Of a stretch of 64,000 bases of DNA, positions 1 through 13,800 are shown in pieces. The notes under the pieces are model-generated. The model made no database searches. It was not told the origin of the DNA and saw only the letters and a list, made by a program, of their open reading frames with translations. This stretch comes from Owenia fusiformis (Eukaryota; Annelida; Polychaeta; Sabellida; Oweniidae): NCBI GenBank assembly GCA_903813345.2, contig CAIIXF020000008.1, forward strand, positions 36,668,867 to 36,732,866. Reading direction: 5' to 3'. Made by a program: the position numbers and the translations under genes. Each line of letters begins with the position of its first letter. Position 1 is the stretch's first letter.

Positions 1-1670
1 CGTAATATGTTTATTACAAACCAATTTGTGGATAGGGTTAAATATATAGATAATTGGATAGTGGTGAGACTTTTTATAAGAAGTAGAAATGCAAAACAAT
101 TAACTTTTTGATGACGCAATAAAAGCTGTTGGGGAAGGTTACATTAACTAGTATTTAAGATATCAGGAAAATATCAAATAATTGGAGAGTTGGTGAGTTA
201 ATGTAATTTTTTGATGATCTTTCCAACAGTCCATCAATATTGCTAGCTACCATAAATTCATGATTTCAGCTGTATTTGACAGCTTGTATATATTTGCAGA
301 ATGGATTGAGACACGATGTAGGTCTATTAAAATAGCCCTTTATATTCAATTTTCTCCAAAGTTGCTCCATTTCGGCCACACCTGTACACACATTGTGCTA
401 TCTACCTTTGGCTGTGATTGCGTTCAGCTTCAGATATAAAGCAACACTGAGTCGCGGACTGCGTTGGGCAGATGGATGGACTGCGACTATTATAAATTCC
501 AATTTTCTATGTTATTGTACGTTTTCCGCTTACCAAATATCACAGGAAGATGTAATTGTAACAACAGAACATGAATAATTATATTAATTCGATGTCATTT
601 CTGATTCCTTTGTTTAAATCGGTATATTAGGGACAAATATTGACAAAATTACATTTTTTGTGGCAGATTTCGAATTCATTTGTGTTCATGCTAAACTATT
701 GGACAGCCGAGCACCAAGAATGCCATTGCAGGTGGAGTATGAATATGTTGATCACCGACTGGAACATACTATTCATTCTGTAGAATATCCAAACCAATAA
801 TCTACCCCAAATCCTAACATGCCTTCCAAATTAAGTTTGGACTTACCGCCATTGTTCAGCTATAATGGGTTGTAACCTCGTTTTGAATTACTCGAGTCGC
901 AGTCCGTGGCTTCGCCCTCGTTTTGCTTATCCCCCGTGATGTATACATAAAAATAAATTCTGAGATTTGAGAATTAGTATGCAGTGTCAGATGTCACTCA
1001 AATTGGAAACTTCTGATTGTGTATGGAAGCGATGTCTAGCAAGTTGTCTGGATATAACCGAGCGATGGCCTTAATTTACGTGATTTTTCACGATGAATCT
1101 CGATATAGAAACTGCCAGTCATCCTATAACGCTGTCTTTTTTTTGGCCATTTAAGGAGAGTATTGTTAAGTATGAACTCCGCCTTTTTGCCTATATATGG
1201 AGAGGCGTTACAATGTAGGATAGTCAAATTTTGAAGTGAAAAAATGTTGAGAACTGGGACAATGAAGTTAATTCCATTAACACTGACTTTGGCAAGGCTA
1301 CCTCATCCCCCAATATTATGAAATTTGAAAAAATGACCAGCCTTTCACATTTCTAAAAATAAATATTCTTCACAAAGGAAATGGTCATTTACACTGTAAG
1401 AAAACTAACTTTGTTCTTCCGCATTACTGTTGAAATTTGGACACATCCCTTACCAAGAATCATCCTTCTGCAACAGTAAAACCTGTCTCATCCGAACACC
1501 ACAAGGACCAGACAAATGTGTTCGAATTGGCAGGTGTTCACATTTCAAGGTTCGTCAGTATGGTAATATATCACAGATTAAAAAATGGGACTGCAAAGTG
1601 TGCATTTGAGAGGTGTTCAAATTAGAGAGGTATTCAAATATACATGTTTGCTGTATTTTTAATTTTGCAG
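1..1670. other. TTC7 intron or upstream sequence, no exon seen
   Basis: No stretch here encodes the missing N-terminal part of TTC7, so it is most likely the intron before the first visible exon. A pogo-like terminal sequence (CAGTAAAACCTGTCT) begins at about 1474 and relates to the short elements at 25869 and 30844. Otherwise nothing was recognised. Confidence 0.5.
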
Positions 1671-1842
1671 GATGCATCTGTGTTGAATGAGGCCCAGCTT
1701 CTACTTGGTAAGGCCCAGTATGCCATGGGGGCATATAATGAAGCTCTGGCATCCTTTGAGAAAGTCAATCTGGAACAAATCCCTGTAAAGAGTCTCTCCA
1801 ATTCCACACTGAGGATCATAGCAGAGTCCTATGCAATTAAAG
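1671..1842 (+). CDS. TTC7: TTC7 exon 1 of window
   Basis: Begins after TTTTGCAG in phase 0 and ends AAAG before GTATGATA, leaving one base. It encodes partial-protein residues 1-57, with AQYAMGAYNEALASFEKV and LRIIAESYA. This matches the first TPR region of TTC7. The preceding exon is not visible in bases 1-1670. Confidence 0.95.
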
Positions 1843-4800
1843 GTATGATACAGGTTATTTTTGGTCAAACCTGCCAACTCAAAATTCTTGAGAGAGAGTT
1901 GAAATGGCAAAGCTATTTGCAAAGTCCAGTTTAACCCTTAAAAGATTCTGCATATGCAATTTAGATGTTTTGAATATTCAGTATTATGGCACATGAAATA
2001 AAAGTATAAATATTTTTAGCCGATATAACGGAGCAATCACTCCAGCTTTAAAGCAAGTGTGCAGTACACCTACTAGAGATTTTGAAAGGGAATTTGCACT
2101 CATTTGAAAATGAGGAAATCATAAAAATTGTAAAATTATGATTTTGTACCCACTCAAAGAAAAATATTCTGTGGAGACCTCCAAGAGCATGATGTATTTA
2201 CTGCACAATAGGACTTTTGTCACAATTCAACCTTGTTGCAATACCTCCTTTGTCACAATTCCACTTGTTTCAGGTATGTGTCTCGAGAAGTTACCAGCAA
2301 CGTCTAAGTTCAAGCGTGCAGAGAAAGAGGAGAGAATACTGAGGTGCTATGAGAAATGTGGGGACATTGCCCTACTGTATCTACAAGAAAAAGAGAAGGA
2401 CAGCACTGGTAAGAGAAAGATTATAATGAAATAGCTCAAAGTACATTCAACTGTAAAACAGAATAACACAAATCGCTATTAAACTTATGAGCCACGTAAT
2501 TGTGTACATACTTAGGTAATTCATTGAGTCCCACCCCTGGTAGTTCACATGGAGTTACCAGAAAAGACAAGGAAAATGTCGATGTGATTACATGTTTTGC
2601 TATTGTTTACATAGGTAACTCACATCGGTTACCAGAAAAGACAAGGAAAATGTCAATGTGATTACATGTTTCACTATTGTTTACATAGGTGACTCACATG
2701 GAGTTACCAGAAAAGACGAGGAAAATGTCGATGTGATTACATGTTTTGCTATTGTTTACATAGGTAACTCACATCGGTTACCAGAAAAGACAAGGAAAAT
2801 GTCAATGTGATTACATGTTTCACTATTGTTTACATAGGTAACTCACATCAGTTAGAAGAAAAGATAAGGAAAATGTTAATGTGATTACATGTTTTACTAT
2901 TGTTTACATAGGTAACTCACATCGGTTAGAAGAAAAGACAAGGAAAATGTCATTGTGATTACATGTTTCACTATTGTTTACATAGGTAACTCACATCAGT
3001 TAGAAGAAAAGACAAGGAAAATGTCAATGTAATTAAGTGTTTCACTATTTTTTACATAGGTAACTCACATCAGTTAGAAGAAAAGACAAGGAAAATGTCA
3101 ATGTGATTACATGTTTCACTTTTGTTTACATAGGTAACTCACATCAGTTAGAAGAAAAGACAAGGAAAATGTCAATGTGATTACATGTTTCACTATTGTA
3201 TAAAATGTCAATGTGATTACATGTTTCACTATTGTATAAAATGTCAATGTGATTACATGTTTCACTATTGTATAAAATGTCAATGTGATTACATGTTTCA
3301 CTATTGTATAAAATGTCAATGTAATTACATATTTCACTATTGTTTACATAGGTAACTCACATCAGTTAGAAGAAAAGACAAGGAAAATGTCAATGTAATT
3401 ACGTGTTTCACTATTTTTTTACATAGGTAACTCACATCAGTTAGAAGAAAAGACAAGGAAAATGTCAATGTGATTACATGTTTCACTATTGTTTACATAG
3501 GTAACTCACATCAGTTAGAAGAAAAGACAAGGAAAATGTCAATGTGATTACATGTTTCACTATTGTATAAAATGTCAATGTGATTACATGTTTCACTATT
3601 GTATAAAATGTCAATGTGATTACATGTTTCACTATTGTATAAAATGTCAATGTGATTACATGTTTCACTATTGTATAAAATGTCAATGTGATTACATATT
3701 TCACTATTGTTTACATAGGTAACTCACATCAGTTAGAAGAAAAGACAAGGAAAATGTCAATGTAATTACGTGTTTCACTATTTTTTACATATGTAACTCA
3801 CATCAGTTAGAAGAAAAGACAAGGAAAATGTCAATGTGATTACATGTTTCACTCTTGTATACATAGGTTACTCACATCAGTTAGCAGAAAAGACAAGGAA
3901 AATGTCAATGTGATTACATGTTTCACTATTTTTTACATAGGTAACTCACATCGGTTAGAAGAAAAGATAAGGATGTTTCACTATTGTATAAAATGTCAAT
4001 GTGATTACATATTTCACTATTGTTTACATAGGTAACTCACATCAGTTAGAAGAAAAGACAAGGAAAATGTCAATGTAATTACGTGTTTCACTATTTTTTA
4101 CATATGTAACTCACATCAGTTAGAAGAAAAGACAAGGAAAATGTCAATGTGATTACATGTTTCACTCTTGTATACATAGGTTACTCACATCAGTTAGCAG
4201 AAAAGACAAGGAAAATGTCAATGTGATTACATGTTTCACTATTGTTTACATAGGTAACTCACTGAGTCTCACCCCTGGGAGTTCATGGAGCTGGAGTAGC
4301 AGTGAAGGCAAGGAAAATGTTGGCAGTATTATAGAGACAGCCATACAGAGGTCACCTCTGCAGTACATCAAGAATGGGTAAGTATTGTAAATTAAAATGA
4401 TGCTTTTAATTTTTCAATATGGATATTGTTATTCCACAAAAATCCAAAATGCTGTATCATTTATGGATACTTTTTGATTGTCAGTAATTCTTTTCAATTT
4501 CCCTTTTTTCAACTCCAATCTCCCTTGAAAATAATTCCACCCCCTTGCAACTCTTCCCTTAAAAAATCTTATTTACTTATAGGGAGCTCTGTAAAGGAAT
4601 CAATAGATTCAGAGATCTCTTAAGGGCTGTAGAGACAAGATCTGTTCAGGGCCTAAGACAGGTATGTCATAATTTTGCCTTATATGAATCGAAAATTAAG
4701 AAATAATACTTAGAGAGCGCTTACGGGTTATGAGGAAGTTGTGAGTTTGATTATTCACATGTTTTAACCCCTGTCATACATCTCGCTCTACTTTATAAAT

Positions 4801-7800
4801 CTGTATTGTAAAAGCCTTGATAGAAATACTTGATTTTGATTGGTCAGTAGGTGGTGAACAATTTTCTTAGGTTATCTCTGGACCAAGAAAGAGTTCTTGC
4901 AGTCAAACCAGAACATCTTGGTTATAATTTCACGATTGGTCAATTATTGTTAATTGTACATGTTCGTGATTTGTTTCAGACTCTAGCCCGTCAGTTAGCA
5001 GAGGTATTGTTGCGTGGTGTTTGTGAAAAAACTTACCATAAACCTCAAATTTCAACCCCATACAATACATTAACGGAGAAAGATGGTCTTACCCTTTGCC
5101 CCCGGACATACACAGGAGATAGGTAGGCATAAGAAAAAATCATGATGTTCATGTTGTTAAGTGCAAAAAAAGTGGAACTAACAAGAAATTAAGCCAATGG
5201 GCATTAAACTAACACACTAAATTGTATTGAAATGCTAAAAACAGAACAGATTGTTTGTAAAAATGACATTAGTAAAAATATAGAATGCACACCATTATTC
5301 TATTAAAATCTTGGCTGTAGTACGATTTGTTTAATTAATCCGTACCCTTTGTAAAAGTGGTGTACAGAAATGTTTTTCATGTAGCCCTCTTTATTTTACA
5401 AATCAACCTCTGACTTATAGTAAACCAATCAAAGCATGTCATTCTGATCCTTCAAAAATGGTTCTTTATATACTCACATTAGTGTACCTCTGTAATTCTT
5501 GATTATCAAATGCAAACCTGTAAAATTCTTTGTCCTTCTCAAAGGATAGTCCACTAACTCTAACTTACCCTTGATTTCAGGCTATTTTCCCCTCATGATG
5601 AAAATGAAGAGACATTGCTGCTACTCCTAATAGCTGAATCCATGGCAACGCGAGAAGCTGTGCTAAATAGATCCCCTGAACTACTGGATCAGAGACTACA
5701 TACATTCCATAATACTACAGCTGTATATGACCTTCTCACATTATGTCTTGTTAAACGAGCCCAGTTTGAAATGCTTTCTGAGGTAATTACTGCAGACTCT
5801 TATTTTGAGTTTCCAGGTTTTTTGTCTGATTTGTATGAAAATATTGTTATTGTTTTCAAATTAGTAGTCATGCAGTAAATCTTACAAGTTGAATTTTGGA
5901 TGAAAATATTTCTTTTGAAAGTTTGTTTTAAACAGCATTTGTAAACTAAGATGGTTTGAGTTTTAAATGTAAGATAACTTTTTCCTTCATAAAAAAATAA
6001 TTTCTCATCCTCCAACATTAATGTTGTCTCAATAAGCTCTGGGTTCTTTGTGATTATTGCTAAGAACCAAACATCCATGGTCAATTTTTATCCACATAAA
6101 ATAGGATACCCATATATCTTCAAGACATTGGAGAAAGCCATAAGATTAATTACCCATCCTCCAACATTAATGTTCTCTCATGAAGCCCTGAGTAACTGGT
6201 GATGAGTGCTTAGAAACTAAACATCTGCTATATGCTCAATTTTAATGAAAGGATATCCATATTTTCTTGCAGACGTTTGAGAGAGCCATGAGGTTTTCAT
6301 TTGATGAGTTCCATATCTGGTACCAGTTTGCCCTCTCCCTTATATGTGCTGAGAAGGTAAGAACCATCTAGTTCTATATTTTCTATTATGGAAAGGGGTT
6401 GTTAAGAACCATGAAGTACATGTATTGTAATAAACCTGGACTGTACCACTCCCCAGTATATGAATCTACTACTGTACATAGGATGTACATAAGAGTGGGA
6501 AAATAGATAATATTGGACACCAGCATTTATCTTTATCCATATTCTCTGAGTTAACATGTTTTCACGAAATGAAAATACCTGAATGATCAAATCTTAACAA
6601 TTCTGAAACTAAAATAAGGGGTTATCTATTATTTTGCTAAGGTTAAACTGATTAACTATTATAGCCCACCAGAGCTCTTCTAGTGCTGCGTGAATGTTCA
6701 AAGATGGAACCAAGGAATGCAGTTCTGATGTTGCAGGCGGCAAAGCTATGCTACGAGTCTTTACATCTTGTAAGTTAATTTTGTAATATAACAAAACATG
6801 TATCCAAGCAATGTGAATTTTTAGTGTACTTAAGAAAAGTATATCGATATTGTCATTAGCTTCATGTGTAGCAGGCAGGTGGGCAGATGACATCTCGCCC
6901 CTAAATATCGTAATTAAACATACAAAATTGAACATTGGATAAATGGACATTATCTGAATGAAACCACATCCTGAAATAAGCCTTTGAATCTTAAATGACA
7001 TGTATATGACTATGTTTGAATAATCCATTTGTTCTCTACAGATTGATGAAGGTCTAGAGTTCTCCGAGCGTGTAGTGGACCTTGGAGAACATGGTCTGCT
7101 TGGCAAGGGTTATGTTGCTGTTGGGATGGGTCAGTGCCTTAAGGCTAGTGAGTCTAAGACCAGGCTAGAGAGAGAGGAACTCCATCTTAAGGCACTACAG
7201 GCATTCCAGAGGTTTGTGTAAATGCCCCATTCAAAGGTTTGCATGAGAGGCCCCACACAGTAAGGGGTGGGGATAAGGGCAAATTGAAAATTTGACTCTC
7301 AAATCCCCTTCCCATGGATCAATATTCATCATGGGTCAAATTTCCCATCCTAGGAGCAATAAGAGCTCATCAAACGTACTCGAAATTCTGATTACTGCAA
7401 AAATGCATTTCAGAAAACTCCTGGGATGAATCCAGTTTGCAAAATTTCATCCTGGTTCCCAACCCTCTCCTCACAGGGGTCTCACACAAATGGCTCTTGA
7501 GTTGTCTCAAAATTTATTGGCTAAATATTAAATGCTCCATTTAAGTACATATTATTTTATAGGACAATTTAGAATGTGTTTAAGCACTTTAACATGGCTT
7601 ATGTACTTATAGAGCCCACAGTTGTGACCCACAGGACTATCTGGCCTTATACCACCTTGCCCTGCATCTGGCAACACTACGCCAGGTAAGCCATTTGTTG
7701 AACAAAAAAAGAAATCTGAGACATTGGAGCTTAGTAGTGAAAATATCATAGATGTTTCGGATTGACCAACAAGGACTATGGACTTTGTACGAATTTTTAA

Positions 7801-10800
7801 TTTCCCATGTAATATATGTGTGTATATTCATGTACATGTTTATAATACGCATGAGAGGGTTTTCAATTTTGGAAATTGAAGTTCTATAACAACAATAAAC
7901 TTAGTCAAATCAATAACAATCCTTTCCTTGGATTATCACTTCACTTGTGATGTGTTCCTTAACTAGTATAAAAAGCCATACTATCTGAACAAGGAACCAA
8001 TGTTATATGGTATATGCATGCTCTGCCCTAATAGATACAACGATCTAATGTTTTTAGAAACTTAAGTCAGCTCTAATGTGCTATTCTTAGAAGATAGTAA
8101 GTAAATTCAGAAATTTCTAATTTCAATATTTTTTTGTTGTTTATAGGTATCAGAGGCGGTGAAGTACACTAAGATGGCGCTTGAGAAGAAAGCAGACCAT
8201 ATTCATTCCCTACATCTTCTAATACTACTGTTATCTGCGCAGAAACAATATCAGGAATCTCTAGACCTTATGGAGGCCACGTTGGCAGAATATCCTGACA
8301 ATCTCAGGTGATTTTATAGAAATTATTTTTATTTGGGATTGGATGATTGATGGATTTTTTTGCAAATCAAAACCTTTCAACTTTTTGAGATATAACAGAT
8401 AAAAAAGGTGCTTTTATAGGAGTTGATATCTTGAGTATATAAAGAGGACTAAACTAAACTAGGACTAGTTTTAAATGGCTGGTAATTCATTATATGGTAA
8501 TATATTTATTTAAACTATAATTTACATGCAATAATTTTTGTTTCAGTTTACTGTTCACAAGGTCCAAACTCGAGGAATGTCTGTTTGGTAGTGAAGAGGC
8601 CCTAGGAACATGTTTAGATATGTTGAAGATATGGCGCAACTTGTATGAAACATCCATAGATCAGTGAGTATATGTTAATCAAAAAGTGGCTTGTCAAAAA
8701 ATGCAAATGTACAGGGTGTCAAAAAACAACGGCACCCCCCTCTACAGCAAAATGTACTTAATGTTACATGATGTGTCATATCTCATTTTAAAGACAATTT
8801 AATTCTGGAGTTACCTGAGAAGTATCAGCTTTATATCGTATAATTTTACAGATTTACAGCGGATTATTAGAAGTTGGTATGATCACCCAGTTGCTGCTCG
8901 AACAGCAGTTTATCTGGATGGATATGATTTCAATAAAAATTCAGATAAAAGCATTGCATAATCCTCTTAGCACTTTCCTCACATTCTTCAGAATCACATC
9001 CTCACTGTATCTTTTTTCAAGAGACTCTTTTTCCATCAATTTCTATACTCTGTTTTTTAGAACTGAGCCCATATATTCAGTGTAGTTGAAATCTGGACTA
9101 ATTCTTTCATATTTTACTTTCTTAAGATTTGACATTTAACCAGTAACAGAGCATCAAAGAAAGTACCGAAGTAGCAAACTTTGAAACAATGTAGCTTTTT
9201 TAATATAAAGTTTTATTAAATGAAATTTGATGAGTAACTCCAGAATTAAATTATCTTTCAAATGAGGTATGACACAATATGTAGCATCAAGGAATTCTTG
9301 CAGTAGAGGGGGTGTGCCATTGTTTTTTGACACCCTGTATACAAACATTTAGCAATATAGTGTATTAGGATGAGCACTTATTTAAAGTCCTCTTTCAGTA
9401 GATTAGAGTTTACTAGGTCCCTGCAAATTTTAGTGTGAATGCTCAACACTATTGGTGATTGACACATGCTACTTTTGATTGGTTTTGTTGTAAAACTCAC
9501 ACAAATTGGAAACTGAGGAAGTATAAGACCCCCAAAATTCCATTGACGACCTCCCCCCTTCCAGAATGTATGTGAATATACCCACGCCATTGACACATCA
9601 GCACATGTTTGAACATATTTTTCAGTGATGAGCGCCGGGGCACAGGTCTTATAGAGAAGGTCACTGCAGACAAGAGAGGTCTTGCACAGTTACAGCTAAC
9701 AGAACTACGCAGTGAAGATTCAGGTAAACAATAGATAAATACAGCCAAGAACTAAAACAAATCCCTTTGCACTTCCTACATATACTTACTCTATTAATGT
9801 GCTATTTGGTGTTTGATTGAGGTGATTCTCTTCTGGGAATATTCCAGTATGATATCACCATTAATGGTCAACATGATCACAAATGAATATTGAGAAACTA
9901 ACAATGTTTTTAATAAAAAAATACCAGCTTTTGAACATTCTGTGACCACTTCACGGCGATGTTTTTATAGAGTTTTCCAGAAATTTATTGTCAGAAATGA
10001 TTGAATTTCTGCTTACTTTGAAACAATTTAAATAGACAATAAAATGGTTGAATATCTTTTTTTCTGGCTCGAGAGATGATTACATGGTTTAGTCTTCTCT
10101 ATGATCTATTCTTAACAAAAATATGATTAATGCTTTGACCGGACATATTGTTTCAGGTTCTGTGAGAGCTGACTCCATAGCAGCTTCTAGAGTAGAACAA
10201 GCCCTTAGTGATGTAGCATCCTCTATGAACAGTAGTCATATACCTAAACAAGGCCCCCAACATGCTTGGGCATTACAGACACAAATATGGTTGCATTTAG
10301 GTGAGTACTTTACTATGTCACCACCAGTATTGGTGACATATATACTATGTCACCACCAGAATTGGTGACATTGTTATTAGTCTCCAGCTTTTTTGTGATG
10401 CTGTTCGGTGGTTGGTGTTTGGTAGCTGGTAATGGCAGTAGTTGTTTTGCATCTGTAACAAGTGGAAGGTGGTGACATTCTGATTTTAATGATTTGTTTG
10501 GAGTTTTACAGACACAAATATTGCTTCAAAGTGTGAGCTTATGGAACAGTTATTGTATAATGTGATCTTTTCGATTCTATATTTGCTTCATTGACAAAAA
10601 TTATCCATGTAATCCAGGTTCATAGCCAGGATTTGCCAAGGGGGGTTCACTTTTTGGAAAATTCTAGGGGGGTTCACTTTTGACAATATTGGTTCAAAAT
10701 GGCCAAAATCACTTAAAAAGTGCTCAGAATGGTGAAACACTGCCTGATTTTGTAAGAATTTTTGGTCAGGGGGGGTTCGAGCTCGAACCTATCGAACCCC

Positions 10801-13800
10801 CCTGGCTACGGGCCTGTAAACCTTTATGTAATGTTTTAGGTGAGCTATATTTAAATGAGGACAGGGTCGCCGATGCTAATGCCAGTGTACAAGAGGCGGC
10901 CACTATATACCCCTTATCCCATCAGGTCTCATATATGGTAGGTATTAGAGGTGTGAATTTTTAATCGATCATCGATTAATTGATCGACACAAGTTTAATC
11001 GATTAAGATTTTTAATACTCAATTAACTGATTCTCAAAAAGATAATCTTCAATATCCTGCTGTGAGTAAGCTTACTTGATTTCACTGACTGATTGAGACC
11101 TGATTTGTCAGGATGACATGCCAAGCTTAAAACTCAAACTGCCAAACAAGCTTAGCCTAAGCCCGACGGTTACCTCTTTTTTGTGTTTCACTGATACATC
11201 TTATATTGATATATACTCGTATATATTAAATAGAGGTCTGCAATCAAATCAAACGAATGAATTATCGCCTACTACTAAAGAATTAGAAAATTGAAGGGAA
11301 ATTATGTCAGATCTCCATCGTTTATGTTAGAATGATAAATCGATGATTAATCGATTAAAATATTTTGTTAATCGATTAAGTGATTTACCAACAGTGCACA
11401 CCTCTAGTAGGTATACGTAGATTGTGAAAAATAGATAGTAATTGTGTTATGAACCATCTTTGTGTGTTACTAGTATATTTCCCTGATTTATAATTATCCC
11501 ATCGAACGAAGTTTGGAGGGATATAGGGAACGCCTCCGTCCGTCCGTATGTATGTACATACGTCTGTCTCTTCGGGTAATAACTCAAATACCATTCGCCC
11601 GATTTTGTTCATATTTTGTACACATGTGCCCTATGGGAGTACAAGTTCTGCTTGAAAGCCAATTTTAAAAATGGCCGCTCGTTAAAAAATGGCTTCTTAT
11701 GACATTTTGGGTACATGTACGTGTGTGTGATTTTTATTAAAATATTTTATATTGCCTACTTAAAGGCGTATTACTTTTTCTGATGACAACTTGGCTAGTG
11801 AGCAACCATTTTGAAAATGGTGGCCTTTCTTATTTGTGTTATTTTACGATTTTTGCTATATATTTCGTTTGTAAAAATGCCAGCCATTGCTGTTCGATGG
11901 GATTTGCAATGCTTTGGCATTGCTGTTGTCTAGTTTTAACTACCTACTAGATTTACTGAAAATGTGTTTACATTTTGAGGTGTTCATGATAAAAAGGTGT
12001 TTCGATCTACAGGTCTTACTGTACATGTACTGTTCCTTGAACTTCACTCTTATTTTGTTCACAGAGAGGACGTGTCCATGAACACAGGAGTGAATTTGAA
12101 GATGCCAAAAAGTGCTATGAAAATGCACTCTCCATAAACCCAGTCCACATCAAAAGTCAACAGCATTTAGTGAGTAAAAAGAGTTTCATCTTCTTATTTC
12201 ACATAGATTTATAAAATACAATCATTCATCTGCTAAAAAAAAGTTCAGCTTTCTTTGAATTTTATAAAAATGTTTGTAGGTATTCTGATATCAGTATGAT
12301 TTAATATCATTGTTCAGAAGCTTTAGTTGCTGTTTTAGGACCAGCAGAATGAATGAACTTTGCTTTTAGAGCTTCATTTAACATTGTCAGTTGGTCATGA
12401 GACTCTGAAAAGTGTTCACTCACAGAAATGTTCCATTTATAGAAGTGTTCCACTTTACATGTTTTACTGTATATGATGCTACATGATGGTTCGAGAATAT
12501 CTGGAATGTTCTTTACTAATTAAATGTAGAAAAAATATGTTTTCTCCAAGATGTTCAGAGTCTTACACCCCCCAATCCACAACATCATCTTGCAGCGCTG
12601 AACAGTGCAGTTCAAGCACTGCGCTGTACAGCGATGTACAGTGCTATTCTAACATCACCTGTTTTGTACATCATACTTACTGCATTGTACAGCACTGTTT
12701 CATAAACAGCGCTGTTTGACGCTGTTTGAGATTGGCTGTGTACATTATTGGCTTACATCTTGCATAAATATGGATTCTCAAATTTGTTTGTTTTTATAAT
12801 GCAGGGAATGGTGCTTCATCACTTGCATAAAGACAGAATGGCAGAGAAAGTTCTACGAGATTCTGTCAACCTTGACCCGACAGCAAGCCAGTCCTGGTAA
12901 GTTCATTTTCAGATTCAAAAATATTGGTTTAGACTACGGCCCACTCTGATAATTGTAACTCCTTCCTTACATGAAAGGTTACACATTCCAACCTATTTCA
13001 AACCATCTGTATGATTATACTAGACACTTTCTGGGTAGTTGGACTTTCTATAGGGGTGGCAGACGGCCCTCAGACCAATTTATACCCCTACCCCCAAAAA
13101 ACCCTGGGGGTACTTTAATACCACCCAATAAAAAGAATACTAATGCATGTCAGATATTCATTGTTTTATATTGGGTAGGGCATGTTATGGTTAGTTAGTG
13201 CCAGAAATTTCCAATCTCTAACTTATATGGTTACCATAGAAACAGTATTTATATCTCGAAATATTCTCAATTTGACCCCCTCCCAAATGTGTCCCTTTGT
13301 TCTCAAAGTGAAATATTTGCAAATCTGTTTGGATTTTATGGCTGCTACTTTGTCAAAAATTGTATCAATATGTATATTTTAACATTTAAACACTGAAAAG
13401 TGTTCATAATGATCCTATCAATCAATAATATTTATCAAATATAGTCACACATAGCTGCTTTTAGGGAAAAGTGGGTGTGGCACTTTTTGGTACGTGTGTA
13501 CTTGTTGCAGCATTAAATGAAAAATACATATTATACTAACAACAGTTGACATTTAATTAGCATCTACTTATGTTGTGTAACATTGTAATATGTTCATTAT
13601 CATTATTAGACACTTTAAATATTTTATATAAGTGTTATCCTGACCCTTCCCTTTATCCCTACACCCTTCAAGGTGGGCATTACCAATCGTGTCAAGTTAA
13701 CATTTCTGTTTGATTTATTTTTACCATAGACAAGGTACAAAAGCTTTACCATGAGTACTGACCTTATTAGGTGCTAAACTGATGAATGGATAGGTAGATG

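Noticed and set aside
6609-7106. 165-aa open frame on the - strand
   Set aside because: Antisense to TTC7 exons 8 and 9 and crosses their splice sites. A shadow frame.
12971-13198. 75-aa frame repeated in reverse at 18205-18408
   Set aside because: It is the two arms of the foldback element. No similarity to a transposase was recognised.
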